From Actinomycetes bacterium (lineage in GTDB: Bacteria > Actinomycetota > Acidimicrobiia > Acidimicrobiales > RAAP-2): DNA of 10,844 nucleotides. The notes beneath the pieces are model-generated. The model saw only the letters and a list, made by a program, of their open reading frames with translations. It was not told where the DNA came from and did not search any database. The DNA lies in contig JAKBCI010000033.1 in NCBI GenBank assembly GCA_021807965.1, forward strand, positions 1 to 10,844, read 5' to 3'. Both the position numbers and the translations under genes were made by a program. This document shows, in pieces, positions 1 to 7,210 of this stretch (its first letter is position 1; every line of letters starts with the position of its first letter).

Positions 1-2082
1 TTCGACGCGCGCGGCCAGCTGGTCGACGAGGCGGTGGCGGTGCTCGAGGGCCCCGAGGCGACCAGCCTGGCCACCCGCCTCGTCGGGGCCCGGTGCCAGG
101 TGACCGCGATCGCCGAGACACCGCGGACCCAGCGCCCCCAGCCGCCCTTCATGACCTCGTCGCTGCAGATCGAGGCCAGCCGCAAGCTGCGCTTTGATCC
201 CGAGCGCACGATGCGGGCGGCGCAGCGCCTCTACGAGGACGGCTGGATCACCTACATGCGCACTGACTCGACGACCCTCTCGGACGAGGCCATTCACGCC
301 GCCCGTCGACTCGCGGCGACGCTCTACGGTGATGACTACGTGGCCGACCGGCCACGGCGCTACGACCGCAAGGTGAAGAACGCCCAAGAGGCCCACGAAG
401 CGATCCGGCCGGCCGGCGAATCCTTCCGCTCCCTCGACGAGGCCCAGTCGCAACTCGGCGGCGACGAGCGAGCCGTCTACGAGCTCGTCTGGAAGCGGAC
501 CATCGCGTCGCAGATGGTCGACGCTCGCTTGACCCAGGAGAAGGTCCGACTCGTCGCCACCGTTGACGGGGTCGCCGGTTTCGACCACCCCGTCGAGATC
601 GGCTTGGGGGCCAGCGGCCTGCGCATTGAGTTCGCCGGGTTCCGGCGAGCCTACGTCGAAGGCGCCGACGATCCCGAGGCCGAGCTCGCCGACCAGGAGC
701 GGCTCCTCGTGCCCCTGGGCGAGGGCGACGTCCTGCGCGTCGGCGAGGCACTGGCCAAGGGCCACGAGACCCAGCCGCCCGATCGGTATTCCGAGGCCAC
801 GCTGATCAAGAAGCTCGAAGACCTCGGCATTGGCCGACCGTCCACCTACGCCGCGGTCATGAAGACCATCGACCGGCGAGGCTACGTCTGGAAGAAGGGC
901 AAGTCCCTCGTGCCGGCCTTTCGCGCGTTCGCGGTCGTGAACCTGCTCGAGACCTACTTCGCCGACCTCGTTGACTACCAGTTCACCGCCGCGATGGAAG
1001 ACCAGCTCGACGAGATCGCCGAGGGCCGCCAGGAGCTCGAGCCCTGGCTGCGACGCTTCTACTACGGCGATCCGGCAGCGGAGACGGATCTGGCCCGCGT
1101 CGGCCTGCACCAGATGACCCACGAGTCCCACGACTTCGATTTCGCGGCCATCAACTCGCTCGCCCTCGGTGTCGCGCCAGACGGGCAGCCGGTGTCGGTA
1201 CGCTCTGGTCGCTACGGCCCGTACCTGGTCCACGGCGATGATCGCGTTTCGATTCCCGAGGCGACCGAGCCGGACTCGTTGAGCGTGGCGCGCGCGCTCG
1301 AGTTGCTCAGCGCGCCGAGCAGCGACCGAACTCTCGGCACGGACGAGGCGACGGGCTTGCCCATCGTCCTGCGATCCGGACGCTTTGGCGCGTACGTCCA
1401 AGTCGGTGAGATGAGCGACCCGAAGAACAAGCCCAAGACGGCTTCGCTCTTCGCGACGATGTCACCCGAGACGATCACCATCGACGACGCCCGCCGACTG
1501 CTGTCGTTGCCGCGCGAGGTGGGCCGCCACCCCGCCGACGGCGAGCCGATACTGGCCCAGAACGGTCGCTACGGCCCGTACCTGACGTGGGGCACCGAGA
1601 CGCGCTCACTGGCCGACGAAGACGAGATCTTCACGATCGACGTGGCGACCGCGGTACGACGACTGGCCGAGCCTAAAGTTCGCGGCCGTCGCGCGGCCGC
1701 TGGTCCCCTGCGCGAGTTAGGTGAGGATCCCGTTACCCATCGGCCAATCGTCGTCCGTACGGGACGCTTTGGCCCCTACGTGACCGATGGCGAATCCAAT
1801 GCGACGCTACGCCTCGGCGATACGCCCGAGACCATCACGCTGGACCGAGCTGGTGAGCTCCTCGCTGAGCGACGAAACGCCGAGCCATCGTCGCGCCGCA
1901 GTCCCGCCAAGAAGGCGACCGCCAAGAAGGCGACCGCCAAGAAGGCGACCGCCAAGAAGGCGACCGCCAAGAAGGCGACCGCCAAGAAGGCGACCGCCGG
2001 CGCCGCGAAGCGGGCGGCTCGCGCGCAGGGTGCCGCGGCCAACGCCACACTCAGCGCTCGGGTACGGAGCGTTGACGAATGA
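1..2082 (+). CDS. topA: DNA topoisomerase I, C-terminal part (5' end outside window)
   Basis: Type IA topoisomerase, which relaxes negative supercoils by cutting one strand through a 5'-phosphotyrosine. The frame is open from base 1, so the N-terminal Toprim domain and true start lie upstream; 693 residues are visible. The catalytic tyrosine is in GWITYMRTDS (residue 85 of the visible part, codon 253-255). The conserved block YSEATLIKKLEDLGIGRPST follows at about residues 263-282. Four C-terminal Topo-C repeats follow, marked by GRYGPY or GRFGxY near residues 402, 461, 521 and 588. The protein ends in a lysine/alanine tail (about residues 636-675) instead of Cys4 zinc fingers, as in actinobacterial TopA, where the basic tail is known to help strand passage and processivity. 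Its TGA overlaps the tmk ATG by three bases, so the two are probably co-translated. An in-frame GTG at 34 is internal, not the start. Identity is very secure. Confidence 0.97.
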   Translation, partial: FDARGQLVDEAVAVLEGPEATSLATRLVGARCQVTAIAETPRTQRPQPPFMTSSLQIEASRKLRFDPERTMRAAQRLYEDGWITYMRTDSTTLSDEAIHAARRLAATLYGDDYVADRPRRYDRKVKNAQEAHEAIRPAGESFRSLDEAQSQLGGDERAVYELVWKRTIASQMVDARLTQEKVRLVATVDGVAGFDHPVEIGLGASGLRIEFAGFRRAYVEGADDPEAELADQERLLVPLGEGDVLRVGEALAKGHETQPPDRYSEATLIKKLEDLGIGRPSTYAAVMKTIDRRGYVWKKGKSLVPAFRAFAVVNLLETYFADLVDYQFTAAMEDQLDEIAEGRQELEPWLRRFYYGDPAAETDLARVGLHQMTHESHDFDFAAINSLALGVAPDGQPVSVRSGRYGPYLVHGDDRVSIPEATEPDSLSVARALELLSAPSSDRTLGTDEATGLPIVLRSGRFGAYVQVGEMSDPKNKPKTASLFATMSPETITIDDARRLLSLPREVGRHPADGEPILAQNGRYGPYLTWGTETRSLADEDEIFTIDVATAVRRLAEPKVRGRRAAAGPLRELGEDPVTHRPIVVRTGRFGPYVTDGESNATLRLGDTPETITLDRAGELLAERRNAEPSSRRSPAKKATAKKATAKKATAKKATAKKATAKKATAGAAKRAARAQGAAANATLSARVRSVDE
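1906..1995 (+). repeat. Six perfect tandem copies of a 15-bp unit in topA
   Basis: The unit GCCAAGAAGGCGACC occurs six times without a mismatch from 1906 to 1995, followed by one more GCC. It is in frame and encodes six AKKAT units, the core of the basic tail of topoisomerase I. Identity at the DNA level, including third positions, suggests recent expansion by slippage or unequal crossing-over. Copy number may vary between strains. Confidence 0.95.
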
Positions 2083-2690
2083 CCCGTGGCCGCTTCGTCG
2101 TCTTTGAGGGCATCGACGCGAGCGGCAAGAGCACCCAGGCCCGGCTCGCCGCTGACCGCTTCGGCGCGCTCTTTACCTTCGAGCCGGGCGACTCGCCGCT
2201 CGGGGCCGACCTGCGTCGCTGGCTGCTCGACGTCTCGACCCCGATGACGCCGGTTACCGAGTCACTGCTCATGCTCGCCGACCGCTCTCACCACGTGTCC
2301 TCGGTCATCGAGCCAACCCTCACCGCCGGACGTTCGGTCGTGAGCGATCGTTTCTCGTGTTCGACCATCGCCTACCAGGGCTACGGGCGCGGCGTCGACC
2401 TCGCCCAACTACGAGCGGCCACTGACCTAGCGATAGGCGACTGTCACCCGGACTTGACGATTCTGCTGGACCTACCGGTGGAAGTCGCGAACGAACGGCG
2501 GATGCGCGATCACCGCGACCGTTTCGAGTCGGCCGACCTTGACTTTCATGAGCGGGTCCGCTCGGGCTACCTGGAGTTGGCCGGCGCCGACCCGGCGCAC
2601 TGGTTCGTACTCGACGGGACGATGCCCGAGCCGGTCGTGGCTGCGGCAGTGGCCGAGCGTTTGAGCCAACTGGAATGGCCCGGTGCCTGA
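2079..2690 (+). CDS. tmk: Thymidylate kinase
   Basis: Phosphorylates dTMP to dTDP with ATP in the cytosol, the step common to de novo and salvage dTTP synthesis. The protein has 203 residues, a normal size. The P-loop is FEGIDASGKST (residues 9-19). The DR(Y/F) motif with the substrate loop is DRFSCSTIAYQGYGR (about residues 88-102). A nucleotide-binding strand TILLDLP and an arginine-rich LID (ERRMRDHRDRFE) follow. The ATG at 2079 shares ATGA with the topA stop and has GGAG at 2066-2069, nine bases upstream, which fixes the start. The 3' end overlaps the GTG of holB by eight bases. A tmk-holB pair downstream of topA is a common actinobacterial arrangement linking dTTP supply to replication. 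Confidence 0.95.
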   Translation: MTRGRFVVFEGIDASGKSTQARLAADRFGALFTFEPGDSPLGADLRRWLLDVSTPMTPVTESLLMLADRSHHVSSVIEPTLTAGRSVVSDRFSCSTIAYQGYGRGVDLAQLRAATDLAIGDCHPDLTILLDLPVEVANERRMRDHRDRFESADLDFHERVRSGYLELAGADPAHWFVLDGTMPEPVVAAAVAERLSQLEWPGA

Positions 2691-3759
2691 CGTCTTTGAG
2701 CGGCTGATCGGCCAGAACCGCGCCGCGCGCCTTCTGCGTCAGTACGTGCGCCGACCCGTTCACGCGTACCTCGTCACGGGGCCCGACGGAGCCGATCTTC
2801 ACGAGGCGGCGCTGGTCATCGCGGCCGCACTCCAGTGCCCCGAGTACGGGTGTGGCGTGTGCGAAGCCTGTCGGCTAGTTCTCTCGGGCGCCGACACCGA
2901 CGTCACGTTCCTCGAACGGTCCGGCCTGTCGTGGCGCGTCGACGAGCTGCGCGAGGGCGAGCGCGTGAGCCGCCGTCGTCCGCTGGGCTCGGGCTACCAG
3001 ATTGTCGTCATCGAGGACGTGGAACTGGCCGCCGGGCCGACGCCGTCGGCGCCCACGCTGCTCAAGTCGCTCGAGGAGCCGCCGCTCCGGTCGGTGTTCG
3101 TGCTCACCGCGCACGATACGCCCGCGGAACTCGACACCGTCGTCTCGCGCTGTCTAGAGGTTCGACTTCGGGCGCTCACCGACGACGACGTCGCGGCGAT
3201 AGTCGCCGCGGAGGGCGTTGACCTCGTCGTAGCGCGAACGGCGGCGGCCGCGGCTAACGGTGACGTGCGACGCGCGAGGATCCTCGCCCGTGACGACGCC
3301 CTGGTACGCCGCGCCGCGCAGTGGCGAAGCGTGCCGGATCGACTCGACGGCACGCCGGCTACCGCGACGCACGTCATCGACGAGATTGTGACGTCCCTCG
3401 ACGCCGCCGCGGCGCCGTTAGTCGCCGCGCAGGCGGACGAGACGAAGCGGCGCGAGGCGGTGGCGCGCGAGCTCGGCGTTCGCGCTGGTGCGCGTCGCGA
3501 GGCGGACGCCGCGTTCAAGCGCGAGCAGCGACGGTTTCGCACCGACGAGCTGCGCTTTGGCGTTCGGGTCCTGATCGACGTCTATCGGGATCGGCTGCTT
3601 GAGGCGCTCGCCGAGCCCGTCGACCTTCGGTCCACCGCACGGGTGCGCGCGGCGCTGCGCGCGCTGGACGCGCTCGAGGAGTCGCACCGACGCCTGGCAA
3701 CGACGCTGGATGAGGGCTTGCTGCTGCACGACCTCATGCTCACCTTGAGCCTCGCCTAG
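2683..3759 (+). CDS. holB: DNA polymerase III delta' subunit (clamp-loader component)
   Basis: AAA+-type subunit of the clamp loader that places the beta sliding clamp on primed DNA. It has 358 residues. The four zinc-binding cysteines of the family are present (C52, C57, C60, C63 in QCPEYGCGVCEAC). LLKSLEEPP (126-134) and the SRC motif (155-157), which supplies the trans arginine finger, are also present. The normal Walker A position reads GPDGADLHEA and has no lysine, so this subunit probably does not bind ATP, as expected for delta' rather than DnaX. The C-terminal half is rich in arginine and glutamate and is less conserved. The GTG start at 2683 lies inside the end of tmk, with GGA at 2672-2674 as a plausible ribosome site. 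The gene closes the topA-tmk-holB string; no terminator is seen before the tRNA. Confidence 0.9.
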   Translation: MPDVFERLIGQNRAARLLRQYVRRPVHAYLVTGPDGADLHEAALVIAAALQCPEYGCGVCEACRLVLSGADTDVTFLERSGLSWRVDELREGERVSRRRPLGSGYQIVVIEDVELAAGPTPSAPTLLKSLEEPPLRSVFVLTAHDTPAELDTVVSRCLEVRLRALTDDDVAAIVAAEGVDLVVARTAAAAANGDVRRARILARDDALVRRAAQWRSVPDRLDGTPATATHVIDEIVTSLDAAAAPLVAAQADETKRREAVARELGVRAGARREADAAFKREQRRFRTDELRFGVRVLIDVYRDRLLEALAEPVDLRSTARVRAALRALDALEESHRRLATTLDEGLLLHDLMLTLSLA

Positions 3760-3776
3760 GTGCGTGGGCCATCGGG

Positions 3777-3782
3777 TAATCT
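3777..3782 (+). promoter_or_regulatory. Possible -10 element of the tRNA-Thr promoter
   Basis: TAATCT lies ten bases before the mature tRNA 5' end, a suitable distance for a -10 hexamer. No good -35 is found: TTGAGC at 3745-3750 is 26 bases away, too far. The tRNA could also be read through from holB. This 33-base gap shows nothing else. Confidence 0.35.
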
Positions 3783-3792
3783 GGCTGCTTAC

Positions 3793-3865
3793 GCCTGGGT
3801 AGCTCAGTCGGTAGAGCAGCGCATTCGTAATGCGCAGGTCAAGGGTTCGAATCCCTTCCCAGGCT
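3793..3865 (+). tRNA. tRNA-Thr (anticodon CGT)
   Basis: A full cloverleaf can be folded. The acceptor stem pairs GCCTGGG (3793-3799) with CCCAGGC (3858-3864), all seven pairs. The D stem is GCTC/GAGC. The anticodon stem is GCGCA/TGCGC with loop TTCGTAA, giving anticodon CGT at 3826-3828, which reads ACG (Thr). The T arm is AAGGG-TTCGAAT-CCCTT. The discriminator is T3865, and CCA is not encoded, as is common in actinobacteria. No intron and a short variable loop. The last 27 bases overlap, on the opposite strand, the stop codon and tail codons of the MurD-like gene. Confidence 0.97.
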
Positions 3866-5164
3866 CTCGGTGATCCACGCTCGCGCGGCGCGCGCGAAGT
3901 CCGCGGATCGGGCCTCCCAGTTTCGATAGCGATCAAAGCTCGGGGCCGCGGGCGACAGCAGCACGACACCCCCGTCGGGTAGGGACCGCTGCGCGTAGGA
4001 CACGGCGTCGTCGAGGTCGCGCGCGGCGTAGCGGGGCGTTGACGGTGCGAGGGCGGCGACGACGCTACCGATCCGGTCGCCGGCCGCGCCCGTGGTGATC
4101 ACCGTCGTGGGTCGCCGGCGAGCGGCCAGAGCGCGGGCCAGGTCGTCGTAGTCGACGCCGCGATCGAACCCGCCAACGATAAGGGCTACGGGGTCGCCGG
4201 TGAAGACCGCGAGCGCCGCGATCGTCGGTAGCGGCGCGGTGGCCAGCCCGTCGTCGACGAAGCGCCACCGGCGCGCGCCGCGCTCGAGGGTGGCGGCGAG
4301 CGTCAGTCGTCCCGCGAGGGGCACGAAGTCGTCGGCGCGCTCCTCCACGGCCCGTTGGACTTCGGCGACCGGCCGGCCCGTGGCGTGCGCAACCGCCGCC
4401 AGGGCGAGGGCCACGTTCGAATCATTGTGAACACCGAGCAGGTGCAGCCGGGCGGCGAGTCCCGTGTCGTTGCGAACTATCGTCACGACGTCGCCCCCCA
4501 GCAGAGAGCGTCGTTGCGCGAGCGCGGGATCGGTTGGCACGAGGGTTACGTGGGGTCCCGCCGCGCGCGTGATCGACAGCTTGTCGCGGTGGTACTGGTC
4601 GAGCGAGCCGTGCCAGTCGAGGTGATCGGCACCGAGCGAGGTCACGACGACGATGCGCGGCGCGATCGTCACATCCACGCACTGAAAGCTCGAGATCTCG
4701 ACGACCAGCCAGCCGTCACTGGTGTCGACGGCGGGGTCGTAGGGTGGCTGTCCAATGTTGCCGAGGCGCTGGGACGGCTCACCGAGGCACCGCAGGGCGA
4801 AGTCGACGAGGGCCGTCGTGGTCGACTTGCCCTTGGTGCCGGTGACGCCGATGACGCGCCGGCGATCGACCTCGTGCAGCCAGAGGTCGAGGGCCGACAC
4901 CACGGAAACGGTCTGTTCCAGTGCGAGAACGTCGGCGCGGCGTCGCGGGATGCCCGGACTCTTCACGACCGCCGCGCAGGTGGCCAGGGCGTCGAGGCCG
5001 CCGCGGTCGGTGACGAGTACGCCCACCTCAGGATCGTCGTCGACGAGCACGCACTGCGCGCCGACCAGCCGGAGTCGCGCTTCGGTAGCGCGGCCCTCGA
5101 CGCCGTAGCCAAAGACGCCGACTCGTCGTCCGGCGAGGTCAGCGAAGCCAGTGGGCCGGAACAC
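3839..5164 (-). CDS. murD2: MurD2-type UDP-MurNAc-L-Ala: L-glutamate ligase (MurD family)
   Basis: Cytosolic Mur ligase that adds glutamate to UDP-MurNAc-L-alanine. From GTG 5164 it has 441 residues, the normal MurD length. Visible parts are the N-terminal Rossmann motif FGYGVEGRA (18-26), KSPGIP (68-73), the ATP P-loop GVTGTKGKSTT (106-116), HLDWHG (181-186), YHRDK with the likely carbamylated K195, the HNDSN motif (246-250), GGFDRG (331-336) and LSPAAPSFD (403-411). The usual DSKATN segment, whose Lys contacts D-Glu in E. coli MurD, reads DDGLATAP (304-311), so that Lys is absent; the following aromatic is Trp (NWE) rather than Phe. With the overlapping murL, this supports MurD2, which uses L-Glu. 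The start is placed at GTG 5164 because GAGGT lies seven bases upstream and the motif spacing fits; a longer frame to 5428 would lie wholly inside murL. The C-terminal tail GRDSNP is encoded by the complement of the tRNA T arm. A classical D-Glu MurD is the alternative. Confidence 0.85.
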   Translation of the reverse strand: MFRPTGFADLAGRRVGVFGYGVEGRATEARLRLVGAQCVLVDDDPEVGVLVTDRGGLDALATCAAVVKSPGIPRRRADVLALEQTVSVVSALDLWLHEVDRRRVIGVTGTKGKSTTTALVDFALRCLGEPSQRLGNIGQPPYDPAVDTSDGWLVVEISSFQCVDVTIAPRIVVVTSLGADHLDWHGSLDQYHRDKLSITRAAGPHVTLVPTDPALAQRRSLLGGDVVTIVRNDTGLAARLHLLGVHNDSNVALALAAVAHATGRPVAEVQRAVEERADDFVPLAGRLTLAATLERGARRWRFVDDGLATAPLPTIAALAVFTGDPVALIVGGFDRGVDYDDLARALAARRRPTTVITTGAAGDRIGSVVAALAPSTPRYAARDLDDAVSYAQRSLPDGGVVLLSPAAPSFDRYRNWEARSADFARAARAWITESLGRDSNP

Positions 5165-6422
5165 GGCTCGGACCTCGCCTTTGGAACGGATCGATCGAGA
5201 CGCGCTCGGACTCGGTGAGTCGAGCCAGCTCGGCCAGGTGCGCGACGTCGGCCCAGTCGCCGCGCTCGACGACGAGGCGGAGCGACTGGGCGCTCTCGTG
5301 GTCGCCGACGCAGTCGAAGGGCTTGTGGTGGTCGCCGAGACCGACGAGCGTGCGCAGCCGGGACTCGTTCGCGCGCGAGGCGAGTGGCTCGCCACCAAAG
5401 ATGGCGCGCAGTGCGCGTCGCTCGACAAACGGCGCGAGCACGAGGTCGATGAAGAGGCACTTGTCGCATTCGCCGCACCAGTTCGCGGCGCGCGCCGAGG
5501 GCGCCTGGGCGAAGGCGCGATTGCAGCTGCGAAAGACCCCGTGGTACGCGGCGAGCTCGCTGAAGCGTCGAGCGACCCAGACCTCGGTGCGATCGCGCAG
5601 GAAGCTCGCGACCTCGAGTGACGGTCCGACCGCCTCGGCGACGGCGTCGGCGAGGAGCAGTTCGGCCGCCCAGGACTTGCTCCACTGGTGGTTGATGGCG
5701 TGACCGTCGCGCACGAGGTTCGCCGCCGAGGCCGAGTGCTCGTTGCTCATCACCACGCCGCCGCGGCCGTTCGCCGCCGCGGCGGCACTGGCGAGGAGCG
5801 TCACCATCGCGGTCACTGGCACGTGGCCGCGTAAGAAGGACGCGTCACGCGCGAGTAGGGACGGATCGAGCGTTCGCGTGGCGCGCACGATCGGCCGACC
5901 AGTGACCGCGGCCGCGGCCTCGAGGGCCTCGAAGCGACCGCTCGACGGGCTGACGACGAAGAGGACTTGATCAAGGTCGTCGGCGAGCGACGAGACGGTG
6001 ACGATCGAGTCGATCCCGCCGCCGAAGGGGGTGACGACCCGCGCGGGGTCGAGGTCGACGCGCGCCGGGGTCCACTCGCCGGCGCCGACGACCCCGACGC
6101 CGCGAAGGTCGAGGTCGTTGCGGTACGCGAATTCACCCAGTCCGTCAACCAGGGCCGCGCGCAAGAGCGCGAGCCCCCGGGGTCCCGCGGGCGTGCCCCG
6201 AAGGTCGACGAGGTGCGCGGCGCCCGTCTTGTAGTACGACAGGCCGGCGACGAGGTACCAGAGCGTCGCCAGATTGCGCGTCGCGGGAGAGCGCAGATCT
6301 CCGACGCCCTCGAAAACGACCGTCTCGCGAAACGCTCGGCCATCGCTCTCGTAGTGACCGGTCAGGGCGCGTTCGGATACCTCGAGGCCGACGTAGGCAA
6401 ACCGCTCGGCGCGCCGCGTCAT
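5139..6422 (-). CDS. murL: MurL: UDP-MurNAc-L-Ala-L-Glu epimerase
   Basis: MurL inverts the terminal L-Glu of UDP-MurNAc-L-Ala-L-Glu to D-Glu in an ATP-dependent reaction, as shown for the Xanthomonas oryzae enzyme. It works after MurD2 and makes glutamate racemase unnecessary. The protein has 427 residues. Recognisable features are a PP-loop-like nucleotide site TPFGGGIDSI (131-140), RGHVPVTAM (198-206), SNEHSAS (226-232), INHQWSKSW (243-251) and a cysteine cluster WCGECDKC (315-322) that may bind metal. No signal peptide or membrane segment is seen. ATG 6422 was chosen because it shares ATGA with the pgeF stop and because the 20 upstream codons would fall inside pgeF. The 3' end overlaps murD2 by 26 bases. 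Automated annotation often leaves this family hypothetical. Family assignment is from recalled motifs and from the murD2 neighbour, not a database search. Confidence 0.83.
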   Translation of the reverse strand: MTRRAERFAYVGLEVSERALTGHYESDGRAFRETVVFEGVGDLRSPATRNLATLWYLVAGLSYYKTGAAHLVDLRGTPAGPRGLALLRAALVDGLGEFAYRNDLDLRGVGVVGAGEWTPARVDLDPARVVTPFGGGIDSIVTVSSLADDLDQVLFVVSPSSGRFEALEAAAAVTGRPIVRATRTLDPSLLARDASFLRGHVPVTAMVTLLASAAAAANGRGGVVMSNEHSASAANLVRDGHAINHQWSKSWAAELLLADAVAEAVGPSLEVASFLRDRTEVWVARRFSELAAYHGVFRSCNRAFAQAPSARAANWCGECDKCLFIDLVLAPFVERRALRAIFGGEPLASRANESRLRTLVGLGDHHKPFDCVGDHESAQSLRLVVERGDWADVAHLAELARLTESERVSIDPFQRRGPSRVPAHWLR

Positions 6423-7210
6423 GGTCCACTCACGATGGTCGATGCTAGGTGGCGCCGCGCGACGAGTGCGAAGCGTCCGCACGGCCGCTCGGCGCGGTCG
6501 CTGAAGTACGTGGTGACGTCGTCGGTACGCTCATCGCACAACCACACGCGCGACGCGTCGACGCCGCCCGCCACGAGCCGGTGCTCGACGACGCGCGACA
6601 GGTCGAGGAGGGATCGATCGCCGAGGTCGGCGCGCAGCGCTCCCGGCACGTCGACGAAGTGCTCGGCCACCTCGGGCCCGACCTGGTAGCGCTCGGCCGA
6701 GATCGACGGCCCGACGAAGGCGTGGAGGTCCTCGAGTGGCGCGAGTCGTCCGAGGGTCGCCGCCACCACGCCGGCCACCAGTCCACGCCAGCCCGCGTGC
6801 ACGACGGCCACGCGCTCGCGACGAGGGTCCACGACGAGCACCGGCACGCAGTCGGCGACGAGCACGCACAGGGCGAGGTCGACTGAGGACGTGACGAGCG
6901 CGTCGGCGGCGCCCTCGATGTCGCTCGGCGTCGCGAGGTCCGCGACCCCGCTTCCGTGGACCTGGGTGACGATAGCGAGGTGGCTCGCCGCGACGCCGGC
7001 GGCTCGGGCCACGCGCCGGCGGTTCTCGCGCACGCGGTCACGGTCGTCGCCCACGTGGTCACCGAGGTTCAGCGACGCGTACCGACCGGTGCTGACGCCG
7101 CCCGCGCGGGTGGTTACGAAGGCGTCGACGCCGAGGCGTCGGGCCTGCTCGAACACGCGTACGTCCAGACCCCCGCGGCGCTCGCGGCTCAGCGAGATTG
7201 GTTCTGGCAC
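6419..7210 (-). CDS. pgeF: Peptidoglycan editing factor PgeF (YfiH / multicopper laccase-like family)
   Basis: Cytosolic DUF152/YfiH protein. In E. coli it keeps L-Ser out of position one of the peptidoglycan stem by acting on misloaded UDP-MurNAc peptide; relatives (LACC1) act on purine nucleosides. Seen here are TTRAGGVS, ASLNLGDHVGDD, the metal/active-site residues in QVHGSGV, VADCVPV and VVHAGWRG, then FVGPSISAERYQVG and a late CGRFALVA. Together these are diagnostic. Length is 263 residues from GTG 7210, which overlaps the zur end by 22 bases. A second start, GTG 7156 (245 residues), is possible and neither has a strong ribosome site; the upstream frame to 7339 lies inside zur and is rejected. 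The gene shares ATGA with murL, so it belongs to the cell-wall precursor cassette. The old label polyphenol oxidase/laccase is misleading. Confidence 0.9.
   Translation of the reverse strand: MPEPISLSRERRGGLDVRVFEQARRLGVDAFVTTRAGGVSTGRYASLNLGDHVGDDRDRVRENRRRVARAAGVAASHLAIVTQVHGSGVADLATPSDIEGAADALVTSSVDLALCVLVADCVPVLVVDPRRERVAVVHAGWRGLVAGVVAATLGRLAPLEDLHAFVGPSISAERYQVGPEVAEHFVDVPGALRADLGDRSLLDLSRVVEHRLVAGGVDASRVWLCDERTDDVTTYFSDRAERPCGRFALVARRHLASTIVSGP

Noticed and set aside
1906..1995. CRISPR-like direct repeats
   Set aside because: The copies are 15 bp, contiguous, without spacers and in frame inside topA.
1776..2048. Hydrophobic repeat protein (AVAFL units) on the minus strand
   Set aside because: It is only the antisense reading of the 15-bp topA array.
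3418..3969. 183-codon minus-strand frame with GIRTLDLRITNALLYRLSYP
   Set aside because: That segment is the translated antisense of the tRNA, a well-known source of false hypothetical proteins; the rest is antisense to holB.
4355..5218. 287-codon open frame on the plus strand
   Set aside because: It is antisense to murD2 with no recognisable domain; long open shadow frames are expected in such high-GC DNA.
5165..5428. 88-codon N-terminal extension of the MurD-like frame
   Set aside because: It lies wholly inside murL in another frame, is Ser/Arg/Ala-rich without domain features, and GTG 5164 has a ribosome site and the normal family length.
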